Positions 10,341 through 23,657 of a stretch of DNA of 64,000 bases are shown here, piece by piece (position 1 is the first letter of the stretch; each line of letters begins with the position of its first letter). The DNA comes from Planococcus citri. Taxonomy: Eukaryota; Arthropoda; Insecta; Hemiptera; Pseudococcidae. Made by a program: the position numbers and the translations under genes. The stretch lies in the NCBI RefSeq assembly GCF_950023065.1, contig NC_088680.1:16604559-16668558 (forward strand), given 5' to 3'. The notes under the pieces are model-generated. The model made no database searches. It was not told the origin of the DNA and saw only the letters and a program-made list of their open reading frames with translations.

Positions 10341-12952
10341 GATTGAAAGAGCAGGCAAAAATTCATCACCTGTCAAAATTTCAATTGCTAAAGTGCCTTT
10401 TTCAATTTTTGGTAAATTTTCAAAAATCAAATTTTGGCCAAAAATGCGGGGAAAAATCAAAATTTTACCAAATTGACCTAGAAAGCTAAAATTTGGGATA
10501 TACTGTATTTTTGACCTGCCAAATCGATTGGAAACTGTTTCAAACCGTTTTTAGCAGTTTTGGAGCCTCCAGTAGATTTTTGAAACTTGAAATTTCCCCC
10601 AAATTTCATCGAATGGAGATGGAAAGCCGAAATTTAATCTGCACTCCAATTTTAACCCCCTTTGTGGACGACTTCAGGTAGGTTCATGTCATTTTAGAGC
10701 CTATAGTGACTTTGAAATGTTTCATAGGAGCTTTTAGGAAATTTTCAAAAAGTAGCTGGAAGCATCAAAACCACTTGAAACCACCATAAATTTCAGCTTT
10801 CTAACTCCATTTGATGGAATTTTTGGAAAATTTCAAGTTTCAAAAATTTACTGGAGGCTCCAGTAATTTTTAAAAAGTTGCTGGAGGCTCCAAAACGACT
10901 TGAAATTTACTTGCAGTCAACTTCTTGGTGTATTAAAATAAGTTTGCAGAATGAATTTCAGCTTTCCAACTCCATTTGATGAAATTTTTGGGAAATTTCA
11001 AGTTTCAAAAATTTGCTGGAGGCTCCAGTAATTTTGAAAAAGTTGCTGGAGGCTCCAAAACGACTTGAAATTCACCTGCAGTCAACTTCGTAGCGTATTG
11101 AAATTAGTTTTCAGAATGAATTTCGGCTTTCCAACTCCATTTGAAGAAATTTTGTGAAAATTCAAAGTTTCAAAAATTTGCTGAAGGCCCTGGGAATTTT
11201 CAAAAAGTCACTGGAGGCTCAAAACGACTTGAAATCAACCTGCAGTCGACTTCGTAGAGTATTGAAATCAGTTTGCAGAATAAATTTCGGCTCTCCAATT
11301 CCATTTGATGAGATTTTTGGGAAATTTCAAGTTTCAAAAATCTACTGGACGCTCCAGTAATTTTCAAAACGTTGCTGGAGGCTCCAAAACGACTTGAAAT
11401 TTACCTGCAGTCGACTTATTAGCGTATTGAAATTACTTTTCAGAATGAATTACGGCTCTCCAACTGCATTTGATGAAATTTTTGGGAATTTCAGTTTCAA
11501 AAATCTACTGGAGGCTCCAGTAATTTTCAAAACGTTGCTTGAGGCTCCAAAACGACTTGAAATTTACTTGAGGTCGACTTCTTGGCGTATTGAAATTAGT
11601 TTGCAGAATGAATTTCGGCTTTCCAACTCCATTTGATGAAATTTTGTGAAAATTCAAAGTTTCAAAAATTTGCTGAAGGCTCCAGGAATTTTCAAAAAGT
11701 TACTGGAGGCTCCAAACGACTTGAAATCCACCTGCCGTCGACTTCGTGGAGTATTGAAATCAGTTTGCAGAGTAAATTTCGGCTTTTAAACTCCATTTGA
11801 TGAAATTTCTGGGAAATATCAAGTTTCAAAAATCTACTGGAGGCTCCAGTAATTTCTAAAAAGTTGCTGGAGGCTCCAAAACGACTTGAAATTTACTTGC
11901 AGTTGACTTCTTGGCGTATTGAAATTAGTTTGCAGAATGAATTTCGGCTTTCCAACTCCATTTGATGAAATTTTGTGAAAATTCAAAGTTTCAAAAATTT
12001 GCTGAAGGCTCCAGGAATTTTCAAAAAGTTACTGGAGGCTCCAAACGACTTGAAATCCACCTGCAGTCGACTTCGTGGATTATTGAAATCAGTTTGCAGA
12101 ATAAATTTCGGCTTTTAAACTCCATTTGATGAAATTTCTGGGAACTTTCAAGTTTCAAAAATCTACTGGAGGCTCCAGTAATTTCTAAAAAGTTGCTGGA
12201 GGCTCCAAAACGACTCTAAATTTACCTGAAGTCAACTTCTTAGCGTATTGAAATTAGTTTGCAGAATGAATTTCGGCTTTCCAACTCCATTTGATGAAAT
12301 GTTTTGAGAAATTTCAAGTTTCAAAAATCCACTGGAGGCTTCAGTAATTTCCAAAAAGTTGCTGGAGGCTCCAAAACGACTTGAAATTCACCTGCAGTCA
12401 ACTTCTTAGCGTATTGAAACTATTTTTCAGAATAAATTTCGGCTTTCCAACTCCATTTGATGAAATTTTTAGGAAATTTTACGTTTCACAAATCTACCGG
12501 AGGCTCCAGAACTGCTCAAAACGGTATGAAACAGTTTCCAATCGATTTGGCAGGTCAAAAATACGGTATATCCCAAAAAATAGTTTTCTAGGTCAATTTG
12601 GTAAAATTTTGATTTTTACCCACATTTTTGGGCCAAAATTTGATTTTTGAAAATTTACCAAAAATTGAAAAAGGCACTTAAGTACTTGAAATTTTGACAG
12701 GTGACGAATTTTTGCCTGCTCTTTCAATCTACCTTTGTACAGTTTAAAAATTTTCATGCGAGTTACTTGTTGGAACGCAAAATCTGCGATTTCGGCCGAC
12801 CTGTCAATCAAAATGGCCGCCATTTTGTGAGTGGGGCCACCTTTTTTTTTAGGACAAGGGCTATAAAAGTTCCTTAGGACTCCCTCTTAAAAAGTTGTCC
12901 CGGAGGATCGGCAGGGGGGTGCACTTGATCCTTAAGTTGCCCCCCCCCCCAC
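10341..12952. mobile_element. Left-truncated foldback element with expanded internal array
   Basis: The left arm (from about 10341) runs like the other family members: CACCTGTCAAAATTTCAA, a block with ACCAAATTGACCTAGAAAGC, then TGGAGCCTCCAGTAGATTTTTGAA. The right arm reads the same motifs inverted and ends GCCGCCATTTTGTGAGTGGGG ... GGAGGATCGGCAGGGGGG ... CCCCCCAC next to TA at 12953. The outer ~270 bp of the left arm is missing, so this copy is truncated. Between the arms the right-arm sequence is multiplied into a tandem array. No protein is encoded. Confidence 0.75.
10790..12480. repeat. About ten tandem units of ~165 bp, with a 330-bp higher-order pattern
   Basis: The landmark CCTGCAGTCGACTTC and its variants recur near 10912, 11076, 11240, 11402, 11565, 11730, 11895, 12060, 12224 and 12390, a spacing of 162-166 bp. 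Each unit also carries CAACTCCATTTGATGAAATT and a pair of CTGGAGGCTCCA words. Units near 11650-11760 and 11980-12090 resemble each other more than their neighbours, which implies recent duplication of dimers (about 330 bp). Confidence 0.85.
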
Positions 12953-14914
12953 TATATAAACTATCGATGGTGAAAAAATCCAATTTTTTTGAAATTTTGG
13001 CCATTGAACCCCTCTTTGGAGCCCTGGAGGACATAAATTTGGTTTCGTAGCAAAATGGGTTTCAGCATAAAAATCTACCGTGTCACGATTGAAGGAAATT
13101 TCCATATTAATTTTCTCCCAGCGAAAAAAAAACGAGGAAAAATATAATCGACTAGCATGAAACCCTCGAAGCCTTTAACTAGGTATACGCGAGATATTAC
13201 GACTTGAAAAATGAAAAACTACTTCTCGCGCTCGCTGAAAACTTATTCGACGAGAAACAATAATCGCACTGGCGCGAAATTCAAACTACCGTAAAATGAC
13301 GATGACCTAAAAAGAAGAGCAAAAAAAACTGATACCTACAAATACTTATACACAAAAATATATAAAAGTACACAACATCAATTTCGTATCGTATCGAAAA
13401 TCGCGAACTTGTTTTCGTCGTGTTTTTCCCCATTTTTTTCGTTTTTATTATTTGTATATATTTATTCTTTCCATATAAGAATTCATCGTTATCGAACCCA
13501 AATGAGAAAAATATAAGACGCGATGACGATGTTGAAATGGGCTATATGCTATTGACGACTACGACGATAGCTTATTTGACAGAAATATTCATACCATGTA
13601 TAGTATTTCTTCGATGATGTTTGCCCCGTTAAAAAAAGAAGAAAAAAAGAAAAGAAAGAACAAGGTAAACAATAGGTGAAGTTTAGGGCAAGTGGAGGGA
13701 AAATACACAGGAAGGATAAAATTCTAGAGTTTTTCATTTCGAGAAAAAGTACACAGACACACGAATAATATACCAGCATAGTACATACCTATAGTGAGAA
13801 ACGGAAAATAAAACAGAGTGAGAGGGAAAGATGGGGAGAAAGAAAAACAGCAACTATGACACGAAATAATCTTACTCGTATTCCACCCCCTCTTCTTCCC
13901 CTCTCCCTCTGTCTTCTTTCTAGTTACTCAGATATCCTTGTGTATAACAAACACTTTTTATTGTTTTCTTCTCGGAACGATGAAAAAGAATATTGTCGAC
14001 AAAATGCAAACAGCAAACCTTATATTACATTATTGTAGCTAACTCTTTCTTATAAGGTAAGGTAATAGTGCTGGGTTGTATTATTTCGCCTTATGTACAT
14101 ATCGCGTGGTGTAGTTATTTTACTTATTTAAACCCGCCTGCCTCGTTCGCTCGTGTCTATTTAAAAATGAGTAAAAGCAATTTACCGCAGCAGTATTGGC
14201 AGCAAGCAGTATCGTAATCATCAACAATGACAACAAGTTAGGAATACAGCGGACAAGAGTGTAATTTTATCAAGCTGTGGAAAGAAGAGGAAGTCTTGGC
14301 AAAAGATAAATTGTAACAAAATTTCTGATTTGACCCAAAAATTATACTGAAATTTCTTTAAAATACATAAAATATTGAAACTCCTTTTTCAATCGACTTT
14401 CAAACGCTCTGGCAGAAGAAATTCAACATTTTATTCATTTTATAAAAAAAATTTAAAAAATTGGTGTATAAAAAAACACATACTACATCCGATCTAGTTT
14501 TGATATTTTTTTTTTCGCGGGAAATAGTTTGAATTTAAAACTTTGAAAATCCCACAAAAATCTACATAATATGATGTTCATTCATTGATATTTGTACTTA
14601 TGTGTATGGATGTATTTTGGATGTCGAAATCTAAATTCATGATTTTTGCGTTTATTTTCAAATTTATTTGTGGCGGTTCTTTTGATTTTTTCTGGTGCAG
14701 GAAAATTGGCTGAAATTGTGAAGATTTTTCAAAAATCAAGAATTGAATTTCAGGATCTAAAATCCCCACTTGTGGTGACTTTTGGAACCCTTTTTCAATT
14801 CCCTACTGTCCAATTTGAAAATTTTTGCGCTATTGGGATACTTCCCTGGTAAAGTGCAAATAATTGACTGAAACTGATCGTTTTTTTTTCAGCTGTAAAT
14901 ATACTAAATTTATG

Positions 14915-14945
14915 ATCAAAGAGCCTGTGGCTCAGGCTCTTTGAT
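14915..14945. repeat. Perfect 13-bp stem hairpin followed by a T run
   Basis: ATCAAAGAGCCTG and its exact reverse complement CAGGCTCTTTGAT are separated by the 5-nt loop TGGCT, and six T residues follow. It resembles an intrinsic terminator, but the setting is eukaryotic. It is more likely a small foldback or a structured RNA element of unknown role. Confidence 0.7.
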
Positions 14946-15941
14946 TTTTTATTAAATTTCTTCTGGCTCCAGCTTTTTAGTTTTGATCAGAATTCCTCAC
15001 CTTCAACTCCCAGAAAACGTCTCCTGGATAAGGACATCCTAACCATCTACTTTGATTTCGATCCTTGGACTCCAGCAATGTACAACGTTTCGATAACTAA
15101 CACCCAGAATATCTTATCTCTTAATCACCTATCCAAAAACTGTGGCTCGTCTTTTCCAGTTTGGCTGTTCGATTCGAATTCTACCGAAGCAAGAATTTAT
15201 TTATTTTTTTGAAAATTATTACCTGGACAGATTTATACATAAGCATCTTCTCTTCCCCATCACTCTCTTGCGTTCTTTTCTTGTTATTTTCTCCAATTAC
15301 ATAATAAGACGTCGGAGCAGATATCCATCACATTTCAATTCCATACATGCAGAAGACCTATCGTGAAATCGGACTCCTTGGCATAATAATTCAGTCTCAT
15401 TCGAGATACACAACCCATACCTACAAACAACACAAACAGCTTGCAGATCTCAAATTACCGCACGTATTTTCTGACAGTGACCACCGTCCACCAATCAGCT
15501 CCAGTGTACGGGTATTTCGCTCAAATACTCGGAAAAGATCTCATTACCGGTATTAATTAACTGCTAGAAAAAGAGCCACAATAAAGAAGAGAAAAAAAAC
15601 ACGCCGAAGTAACACAGTCAGAGCGTGTGTTCCGTCAATAAATCAACCATCAGCGAACCACCCCCTGCGTTTGGTTCGGCTCGATGCCGAAAATGAAGTC
15701 GTTCGATTCACCATTTACCATATTAAAAAAATATAATATACCTTTACCTATACTATCAGAGCCAAGTGATATTTTAGATTAATATGGCATAGTTACGCGA
15801 GTTTTCTAAACTGGCTGCGGGTGAAGAATGAAGAGGGAACCTTCGAATATAAAAATTATTACGGTCGATCGCGTGAAAGTAATTTTTAAAGTCGGCTAAA
15901 AATTACCTCATTCGGTCGACTCTGTTGCTGCGGTCTTGATA

Positions 15942-15960
15942 TACCTACCTACCTACCTAC
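15942..15960. repeat. (TACC)n microsatellite
   Basis: Four to five TACC/CTAC units in a row. Shorter TACCTACC words are scattered across the whole window. Confidence 0.85.
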
Positions 15961-17387
15961 GAGTACAATATATATCGACTGTGTCGAAGGAAAACCTAGC
16001 GAAAAATATATTTTTTCAAACGCATTTCTAACGCAGCTGGAAGTCGTTACCGTTTGATGGATGTTGATTGCATCCGCATGCTTCGTTGAATGTAATATAC
16101 TCTCGAGATCGCGTACATATAAACCGCCCAGAAGAGCAGAGCACGAGGGAAAAGCCAAACGTACAGAGTATATAGAGAAAAAGAAGAATTAACTAGAAAA
16201 ACCAAGACTATACGTACGACCTTCACGAAGCCACCAAACCTCCCTCTCCTCACAGCCTCACTCTCTCGATCATCGTGTATATGTATTTAAGAGCAAAATC
16301 CTCTCCTATACACGCGAGGCACTTGAAAACCTCGTCTAATTAGCGTTTCCAAAGAAGACGTCGCACTCTCTCATACTCTCACACCTTGGAGTGTGTAAGT
16401 ATGAGGTAGGTAGGTATATAAAGTATAAAAGTACCTAATTAGATCACGTATATGTCACCTTTTCTTCAACTACATACGTTAAGTAATCTACACACTACAC
16501 AGTGAGGTGTTCCTCGAGCACGTGTGTATGTCTACCCCCTCCCCTCCTTCCGCCATTCCACTATCACATGCATACCAGCCTCTTAAAAGCTTTATGTACG
16601 AATAAATCTTTCCAAAGGTGTAAAAACGAGCTGTTCTTTATGCGAAAATTAGGTGGTTTTTTCTATCACTGCGAGATTTATTTTTAAATAGCGGAGCTAA
16701 AGAACCTACGTTTGGTGCGAAGTACGTACGAGGTATTTGAGTGTACTTGTGCGATTATTCGTCAAGACGGTAAACGACGGGTGTCAGTTGAAACAAAGAG
16801 GTAATTAGTCAAACGCGTTAATTATAATTCGTATACTATACGCGCTTTGTTTATGCCATAGAGTCTAGCCTACTATACGGATGAGACGAAGTCGAAAATA
16901 TGGTGCGAGGCTATTTTACAAATACATACAACAAAACCACTCTATGATGGGGTACATGCTCCCTGACTATAGTTCGCAGAATCATTATTTGCATACGTAC
17001 GAATTTCAAAGCCCGCGGAGCTGAGGAGGGCGTACTCGTACATGGGAGTAGTTCAGGTATTTGCAATCTGTCGATTATGAGATGACGGATGCTGGATCAT
17101 TTATAATAACTTCATAAGCGATTCTTCAAGAATGGATGAGGCGATTCGAAAAAAATTGTAATTCCAACTCCATCCATATCTTATCTGTCAGAGCTTGAAC
17201 TACCTATCCTCTCAGGTCTAAAAATGTTAGTTTCCAATTCTGAATTTAATTCAAGAAATTAATTCGTATTCTCATTCTAAAAAATCTAAAGCAATACGAT
17301 TCAATTTTATCAAGTAGACAACTCGATTTGTCTTGTAAAATTTCATCCAGCGTCTGTTCAAATATCAGCTGCTCAATTTTAATCATA

Positions 17388-19186
17388 GTCGGGGAACCCT
17401 CTTAGGGATAAATTGCAACCCCCGTCGATCCTCCGGGGCAACTTTTTTCTTAAAGGAGGAGTCCTAAGGAACATTTCTAGCCCTTGTACTCAAAAAAAAA
17501 AAAAGTGGCCCTACTTACAAAATGGCGGCCATTTTGATTGACAGGTCAGCCGAAATCGCAGATTTTGCGTTCCAACATAGGACTTGCACAAAATTTTTCA
17601 ACCTGTACAAAGGTAGATCGAAAGATCAAGCAAAAATTTATCACCTGTCAACATTTCAAGGGCTACAAAGCGTTTTTCGATTTTTGGTGAATTTTTGACA
17701 ATCAAATTTAGGTCAAAAATGAGGGGGAAAAATCAAAATTTTACCAAATTGACCTAGAAAGCTGAAATTTGGGATACACCGTCTCTTCGACATGCCGAAT
17801 CGATTAGAAACTGTTTCAAACCGATTTGAGCAGTTCTGGAGCCTCAAGTAGATTTTTGAAACTCGAAATTCCCACAAAATTTCATCAAAATGGAGTTGAA
17901 TAGCCGAAATTTACTCCGCAAACTAATTTCAATACGCTACGAAGTCAACTGCAGGAGGATTTCAAGTTGTTTTGGAGCATCCAGCAATTTTTTAGAAATT
18001 ACTGGAGCCTCCAGGAGATTTTTGAAACTTTAAATTTCCTAAAAATTTCATCAAACGGAGATGGAAAGTCAAAATTCATTCTGCAAACTAATTTCAATAC
18101 GTTACGAAGGCGTGTGCTGGTGGATTTCAAGTCGTTTTGGAGCCTCCAGCGACTTTTTGAGAGGTCATGTGGTGTTTTTTGGAAAATTTGAATTTCCAAA
18201 AAGTAGCTGGAAGCATCAAAACCACTTGAACCACCATGCAGTCCACTTCATTGTATTGAAATCAGTTTGCAGAATGAATTTCGGCTTTTCAACTCCATTT
18301 GATGAAATTTTTGGGAAATTTCAAGTATCAGAGATCTACTGGAGGCTCCAGTAATTTTCAAAAAGTTGCTGGAGGCTCCAGTAATTTTCAAAAAGTTGCT
18401 GGAGGCTCCAGTAATTTTCAAAAGGTTGCTGGAGGCTCCAAAACGACTTGAAATTTACTTGCAGTCGACTTCTTGGCGTATTGAAATTAGTTTGCAGAAT
18501 AAATTTCGGCTTTCCAACTCCATTTGATGAAATTTTTGGGAAATTTCAAGTTTCAAAAATCTACTGGAGGCTCCAGTAATTTCCAAAAAGTTGCTGGAGG
18601 CTCCAAAACGACTTGAAATTCACCTGCAGTCGACTTCTTAGCGTATTGCAATTAGTTTGCCGAATGAATTTCGGCATTCCAACTCCATTTGATGAGATTT
18701 TTGGGAAATTTCAAGTTTCAAACATCTACTTGAGGCTCCAGAACTGCTGAAAACGTTTTGAAACCGGTTCCAATCGATTTGGCATATCGAAAATAGGGTG
18801 TATCCCAAATTTCAGCTTTCTTGGTCAATTTGGTAAAATTTTGATTTTTTCCCTCACTTTTGGCCTAAATTTGATTTTCAAAAATTCACCAAAAATCGAA
18901 AAACACACTTTAGCACTTGAAATTTTGACAGGTGATAAATTTTTGCTTGATCTTTCGATCTACCTTTGTACAGTTTGAAAAATTTTGTGCAAGTCCTATG
19001 TTGGAACGCAAAATCTACGAATTCGGCTGACCTGTCAATCAAAATGGCCGCCATTTTGTAAGTAGGGCCACTTTTTTTTTAGTACAAGGGCTAGAAATGT
19101 TCCTTAGGACTCTCCCTTCAAGAAAAAAGTTGCCCCGGAGGATCGACGGGGAGTGCAATTTAATATCCTTTAGTGGGCTCCCCGAC
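17388..19186. mobile_element. Complete foldback element flanked by TA
   Basis: The termini are GTCGGGGA on the left and its inverse (CCCCGAC) on the right, each next to TA (17386-17387 and 19187-19188). This is consistent with a TA target duplication. Inside, each arm reads a GATCCTCCGGGG block, the palindromic CAAAATGGCGGCCATTTTG word, a GACAGGTCAGCCGAAATC block, then GGAGCCTCCAG units. The right arm is the mirror of the left for most of the 1,799 bp. No transposase is encoded. In single-stranded form it would fold into one very long hairpin. Confidence 0.8.
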
Positions 19187-19188
19187 TA

Positions 19189-21757
19189 TCACTCTACCAA
19201 GATTTCCACTTCCAACATCCCAAATCGTATCTGAATTACGACACTTCACTGGTCTGCCCTTCCTTTCTACGTTTTAAAACTAGCTCACTCCGTAATCAAG
19301 TCTACTCTCTAAACCACACGTTGATTCGCAACATCAAATCAACCATCGCCCTGGCCAATTATCCGCGTAATTGCCACACCTATATCGATACTTTTGCCAG
19401 CCCATGTACCTACGATCTGGACATGTACTCCCAAGCTAATCCAGTAATAATAAAAAAAAACTAGATACGTCAATCTGACCGAGTGAATTTCACGCAACCC
19501 TGTACATCACACCAGATAATGACCCATCGACCTAACAATGACCATTTTTGTAATTAGACGCGTTGGCGTGAACAACAAGAACGACAACGAAACCATTACA
19601 GAGCAGAGCATCGCGCACAAACATAGACATTACAGAGCTCAAGTCAGCGTGGTGTTTCACTCGTTAGGTAAATACACTAGGTACATGAACTTTTTTTGCT
19701 TCGCTAGTACGAGTACACACGATTCATTCTTCAAAAAGCAGGTGGGTGGGTGAACGTACTCGTATACTTATATCTATAATTCAGGTAACTAGCATGCCAT
19801 GCTGCACCCTATCCGTGTCCTCTTGCCCCTAACCAAAGGTGTCCAGTCGTAGGACGCGCAACATACTTGCGGAGGACAAAATACCTGCTCGTAAAATATG
19901 GACATAGCTTTATAAAGTGAGCTTTTCAAATCATGCGATCGACTTATCCTGGTCGTCGTGACGGTGCATAGAGCTTGGGGAAAAATCTAGGTCATCGGAT
20001 ACCTTCCTTTACGTACAAGTATGCTTCTTGGCCGAGTTACCGGTCATTTGCGGCCATAAAAGGCCCCTTCATCGTATCAGCTGGTAAACTTCTTCACGTA
20101 TCATCGCTTTTACGTTGAAAATTGAGTAAATCTGACGTACGTAAATAAATTTTCGGTCCATCTAATGCACTACGTAGGTCTAGGTATACCTACCTGGACA
20201 CTCGAATTTCTTTCATCGTTATACGAGACTAACGGTACACGAATCTCGAATTACAATCGTGCCAAGCTGGGGTAAAAATCTGCTCGAGAAGGAAAAAAAT
20301 CGCTCCGGCTCAGATAACAACTAAAGATAAGATGTGTTCGGAGGCAGCGATGGGGCACACGCTACTAAAAAAACAAAACGATTTGCCAAACTGCGCCTGT
20401 TAACACAACTACATATTATATAGGATGTGAGGATGATGCTCATTCGTTATCACTATCATCTTATTTTCGGTCCAGCTCCACCACCAGTCCTCTCTGGGTC
20501 TTATATAAATGACAATAAAATCTCGCTGGTCGTTTGTACTACATCGTGTAAGACCTTTGAGTGACATTTTTTTAATGCTCGTATATCCCCTTCACTTTGC
20601 ACTCGTTGGTCGGTCGTCATCGTCATCGTCAAAAAAGTGCAAAACTTCGATAAAATCTATCTTCAGTCTCCATATCTCGCTTGTCTGCGCACTCATCACC
20701 TGTGTAGTTTATCATATACATACACGCAACAATGGACAGGCATAGGGATGTTGGTCTTGTTTTCTTTATCCTTCGTTTTCTTCCTGCTTTGCAAGGTTTG
20801 TTGCTGCAACGCATCACGTCAACGTCGTCTTCTTTCCTTTTGATCTTTTGCGTGTAATTTGATATTTCGCGTGTTATCCCAGTATCACCTCCTCGTGCCC
20901 ATATCTCTTATCTTCTCTACCTTTTACCTTTTTTGTTTCTATCCCTCGTGTAAAGCGAATAAAATTTACGCGTCGATAAATAAACACTGCTGACTTTATG
21001 ATACGTAAGTATTACGTACGTAGCTTTCTACTCCTACATACTTTCCCGGTTGCATTTTCTCTGTTCCTGGAAAAGACAGCAATGAAGGGAGAGAGCATCT
21101 CATCGTTATCGGCATCGCTATTTCCATTATATGCGTTTTTACCTTAAGCTTTAGCTGCTGTAAGCATGCGATGAAATTAGAGAGAGTTCAGAGAAAAGCT
21201 TTTGAACATCTGCGTTCCTGTTTGTCGAGTATTTTTACATGTTAATTGTTCGACCAACCAACGTTACAGATCTGTTTTTTTGTTTAGTGTGAAATTTCCC
21301 AAAATATTGTTTTAGCTTTTAAAGAAAAATCAAACACTAAAAATTTCCAAAAAAGATAATTTTTTTGGGTGATTTGAGCATTTGAAGTCAAATTCTTGTG
21401 GCGAGGGGAAGAGGAATTAAAGATGAAATCTGACAAGGAAGCATTTTGAAGCGACATTATGTGATTTCAAATAGTTGTAAACATGAGAAAATTTCATTTT
21501 AGTACAAAAACATGATATTTTCAGCAGAAAATAACAATTTCTACAGAAAAAAAAACACAATTTTCGGTGAAAATAATGACTGCGAATTTTTAGTGAAAAA
21601 GTGACAATTTTCAGAGAACAAAATTGTGGTAAAAAAAATGAAGAAATGCTTTCTTTCTATTTCAGAATTCAAGGCAATAAAAATAAAAAGTTGATTAACT
21701 TATGCAGTAGGTTTCATTTCCCCCACTTTTTTCTTTGATTTTTTTGAAACAAATACA
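19189..21757. other. Gene-free region
   Basis: No gene or clear repeat is recognised. Short frames have no recognisable domains. Confidence 0.5.
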
Positions 21758-21759
21758 TA

Positions 21760-23655
21760 GTCCGGCATATGGCAATGAGAGTAATTGCACCCCCCTCCCC
21801 GCCGATCCTCCGGGAGAATTTTTTTCTGAAAGAGGACATCCTAAGGAACATTTTAAAGCAAACTTGCCAAAAAAAAAGTTGGCCTTACTTATAAAATGGC
21901 GGCCATTTTGATTGACAGGTCAGCCGAAATCGCAGATTGTGCGTTTTAACATAGGACTTGCAAGAACTTTTTCGAACTTTATAAAGGTAGATCGAAAGAT
22001 CACGCAAAAATTTATCACCTGTCAAAATTTCAAGTGCTAAAGTGCGTTTTTCGATTTTTGATGAATTTTTGAAAATCGAAGTTAGGCCAAAAATGAGGGA
22101 AAAAATCAAAATTTTACCAAATTGACCAAGAAAGCTGAAATTTGGCATATACCCTATTTTCGACATGCCAAATCGATTGGAAACGGGTTCAACACGTTTT
22201 GAGCAGTTCTGGAGCCTCCAGCAGATTTTTGAAACTCGAAATTCTCACAAAATTCCATCAAATTGGAGTTGTAAAGCTGAAATTTATTCTAAAAACTAAT
22301 TTCAATACGCTACGAAGTACTGCAGGTGAATTTCAAGTCATTTTGGATCCTCCAGCGACTTTTTGAAAATTCCTGAAGCCTCCAGCAGATTTTTGAAACT
22401 TTAAATTATCACAAAATTTCATCAACTGGAGATGGAAAGCTCAAATTTTGACTACACTCCAATTTTAACACCCTCTGAAAACGACTTCTGGTGGATTTCA
22501 AGTCATTTTAGAGCCTCCAACCACTTTTTTGAAAATTACTGGAGCCTCCAGTAGATTTTTGAAACTTGAAATTTCCCCAAAATTTCATCAAACTAAGTAG
22601 ATGGAGAGTCAAAATTCATTCTGCAAACTAATTTCAATACGCTACGAAGTTGACTGCTGGTGGATTTCAAGTCGTTTTGGAGCCTCCAACGACTTTTTGA
22701 AAGGTTATATGGCGTTTTTTTGGAAAATTGAAATTTCCTAAAAGTAGCTGGAAGCTTCAAAACCATTTGAAACCACCATGTAGTCTGTGAAGTAAATTTC
22801 AGCTATCCAACTCCATTTCATAAATTAATGTTGCGGGAATTTCAAGTTTCAAAAATTCTATTGGAGGCTGGAGGTTCCAGTAATTTTCAAAAAAGTCGCT
22901 GGAGGCTCTAAAATGACTCAAACCCACCTGAAGTCGTCTTCAGAGGGTGTTAAAATTGGAGTGTAGAGTAAATTTCAGCTTTCCATCTCCAGTTGATGAA
23001 ATTTTGTGATAATTTAAAGTTTCAAAAATCTACTGGAGGCTTCAAGAATTTTCAAAACGTTGCTGGAGGCTCCAAAACGACTTGAAACTTACCTGCAGTA
23101 CTTCGTAGCGTATTGAAATTAGTTTTTAGAATAAATTTCAGCTTTACAACTCCAATTTGATGGAATTTTGTGAGAATTTCGAGTTTCAAAAATCTGCTGG
23201 AGGCTCCAGAACTGCTCAAAACGTGTTGAACCCGTTTCCAATCGATTTGGCATGTCGATAATAGAGTATATCCCAAATTTCAGCTTTCTTGGTCAATTTG
23301 GTAAAATTTTGATTTTTTCCCTCATTTTTGGCCAAACTTCGATTTTCAAAAATTCACCAAAAATCGAAAAACGCACTTTAGCACTTGAAATTTTGACAGG
23401 TTATAAATTTCTGCATGATCTTTCGATCTACCTTTATAAAGTTTGAAAAAGTTCTTGCAAGTCTTATGTTAAAACGCACAATCTGCGATTTCGGCAGACC
23501 TGTCAATCAAAATAGCCGCCATTTTGTAAGCAGGCCAACTTTTTTTTGGCAAGTTTGCTTTAAAATGCTCCTTAGGATGTCCTCTTTAAGAAAAAAGTTC
23601 TCCCGGAGGATTGGCGGGGGGGGGGTGCAATTACTCCTATTGTCATATGCCGGAC
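21760..23655. mobile_element. Complete foldback element flanked by TA (second subtype)
   Basis: The ends are GTCCGGCATATG (left) and CATATGCCGGAC (right), with TA on both sides (21758-21759 and 23656-23657). The next ~20 bp continue the inverted match (GAGTAATTGCAC on the left, GTGCAATTACTC on the right). The arms carry the same ordered blocks as 17388-19186, but the outermost sequence differs, so this is a subfamily with swapped termini. The 1,896-bp element has no ORF of interest; apparent 60-90 residue frames occur symmetrically in both arms and reflect the inverted repeat. Confidence 0.85.
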
Positions 23656-23657
23656 TA

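Larger units (their letters stand above)
12955..17385. other. Gene-free region
   Basis: No gene is recognised in 4.4 kb. It holds a perfect hairpin at 14915-14945 and a TACC microsatellite near 15950. Short frames here lack domain signatures. Confidence 0.5.

Noticed and set aside
14915..14945. Bacterial intrinsic terminator
   Set aside because: The surroundings are clearly eukaryotic and no gene precedes it.
21885..23446. Matching 64-93 residue frames in both arms
   Set aside because: They are the same repeat read in opposite orientation within a foldback element, not a gene pair.
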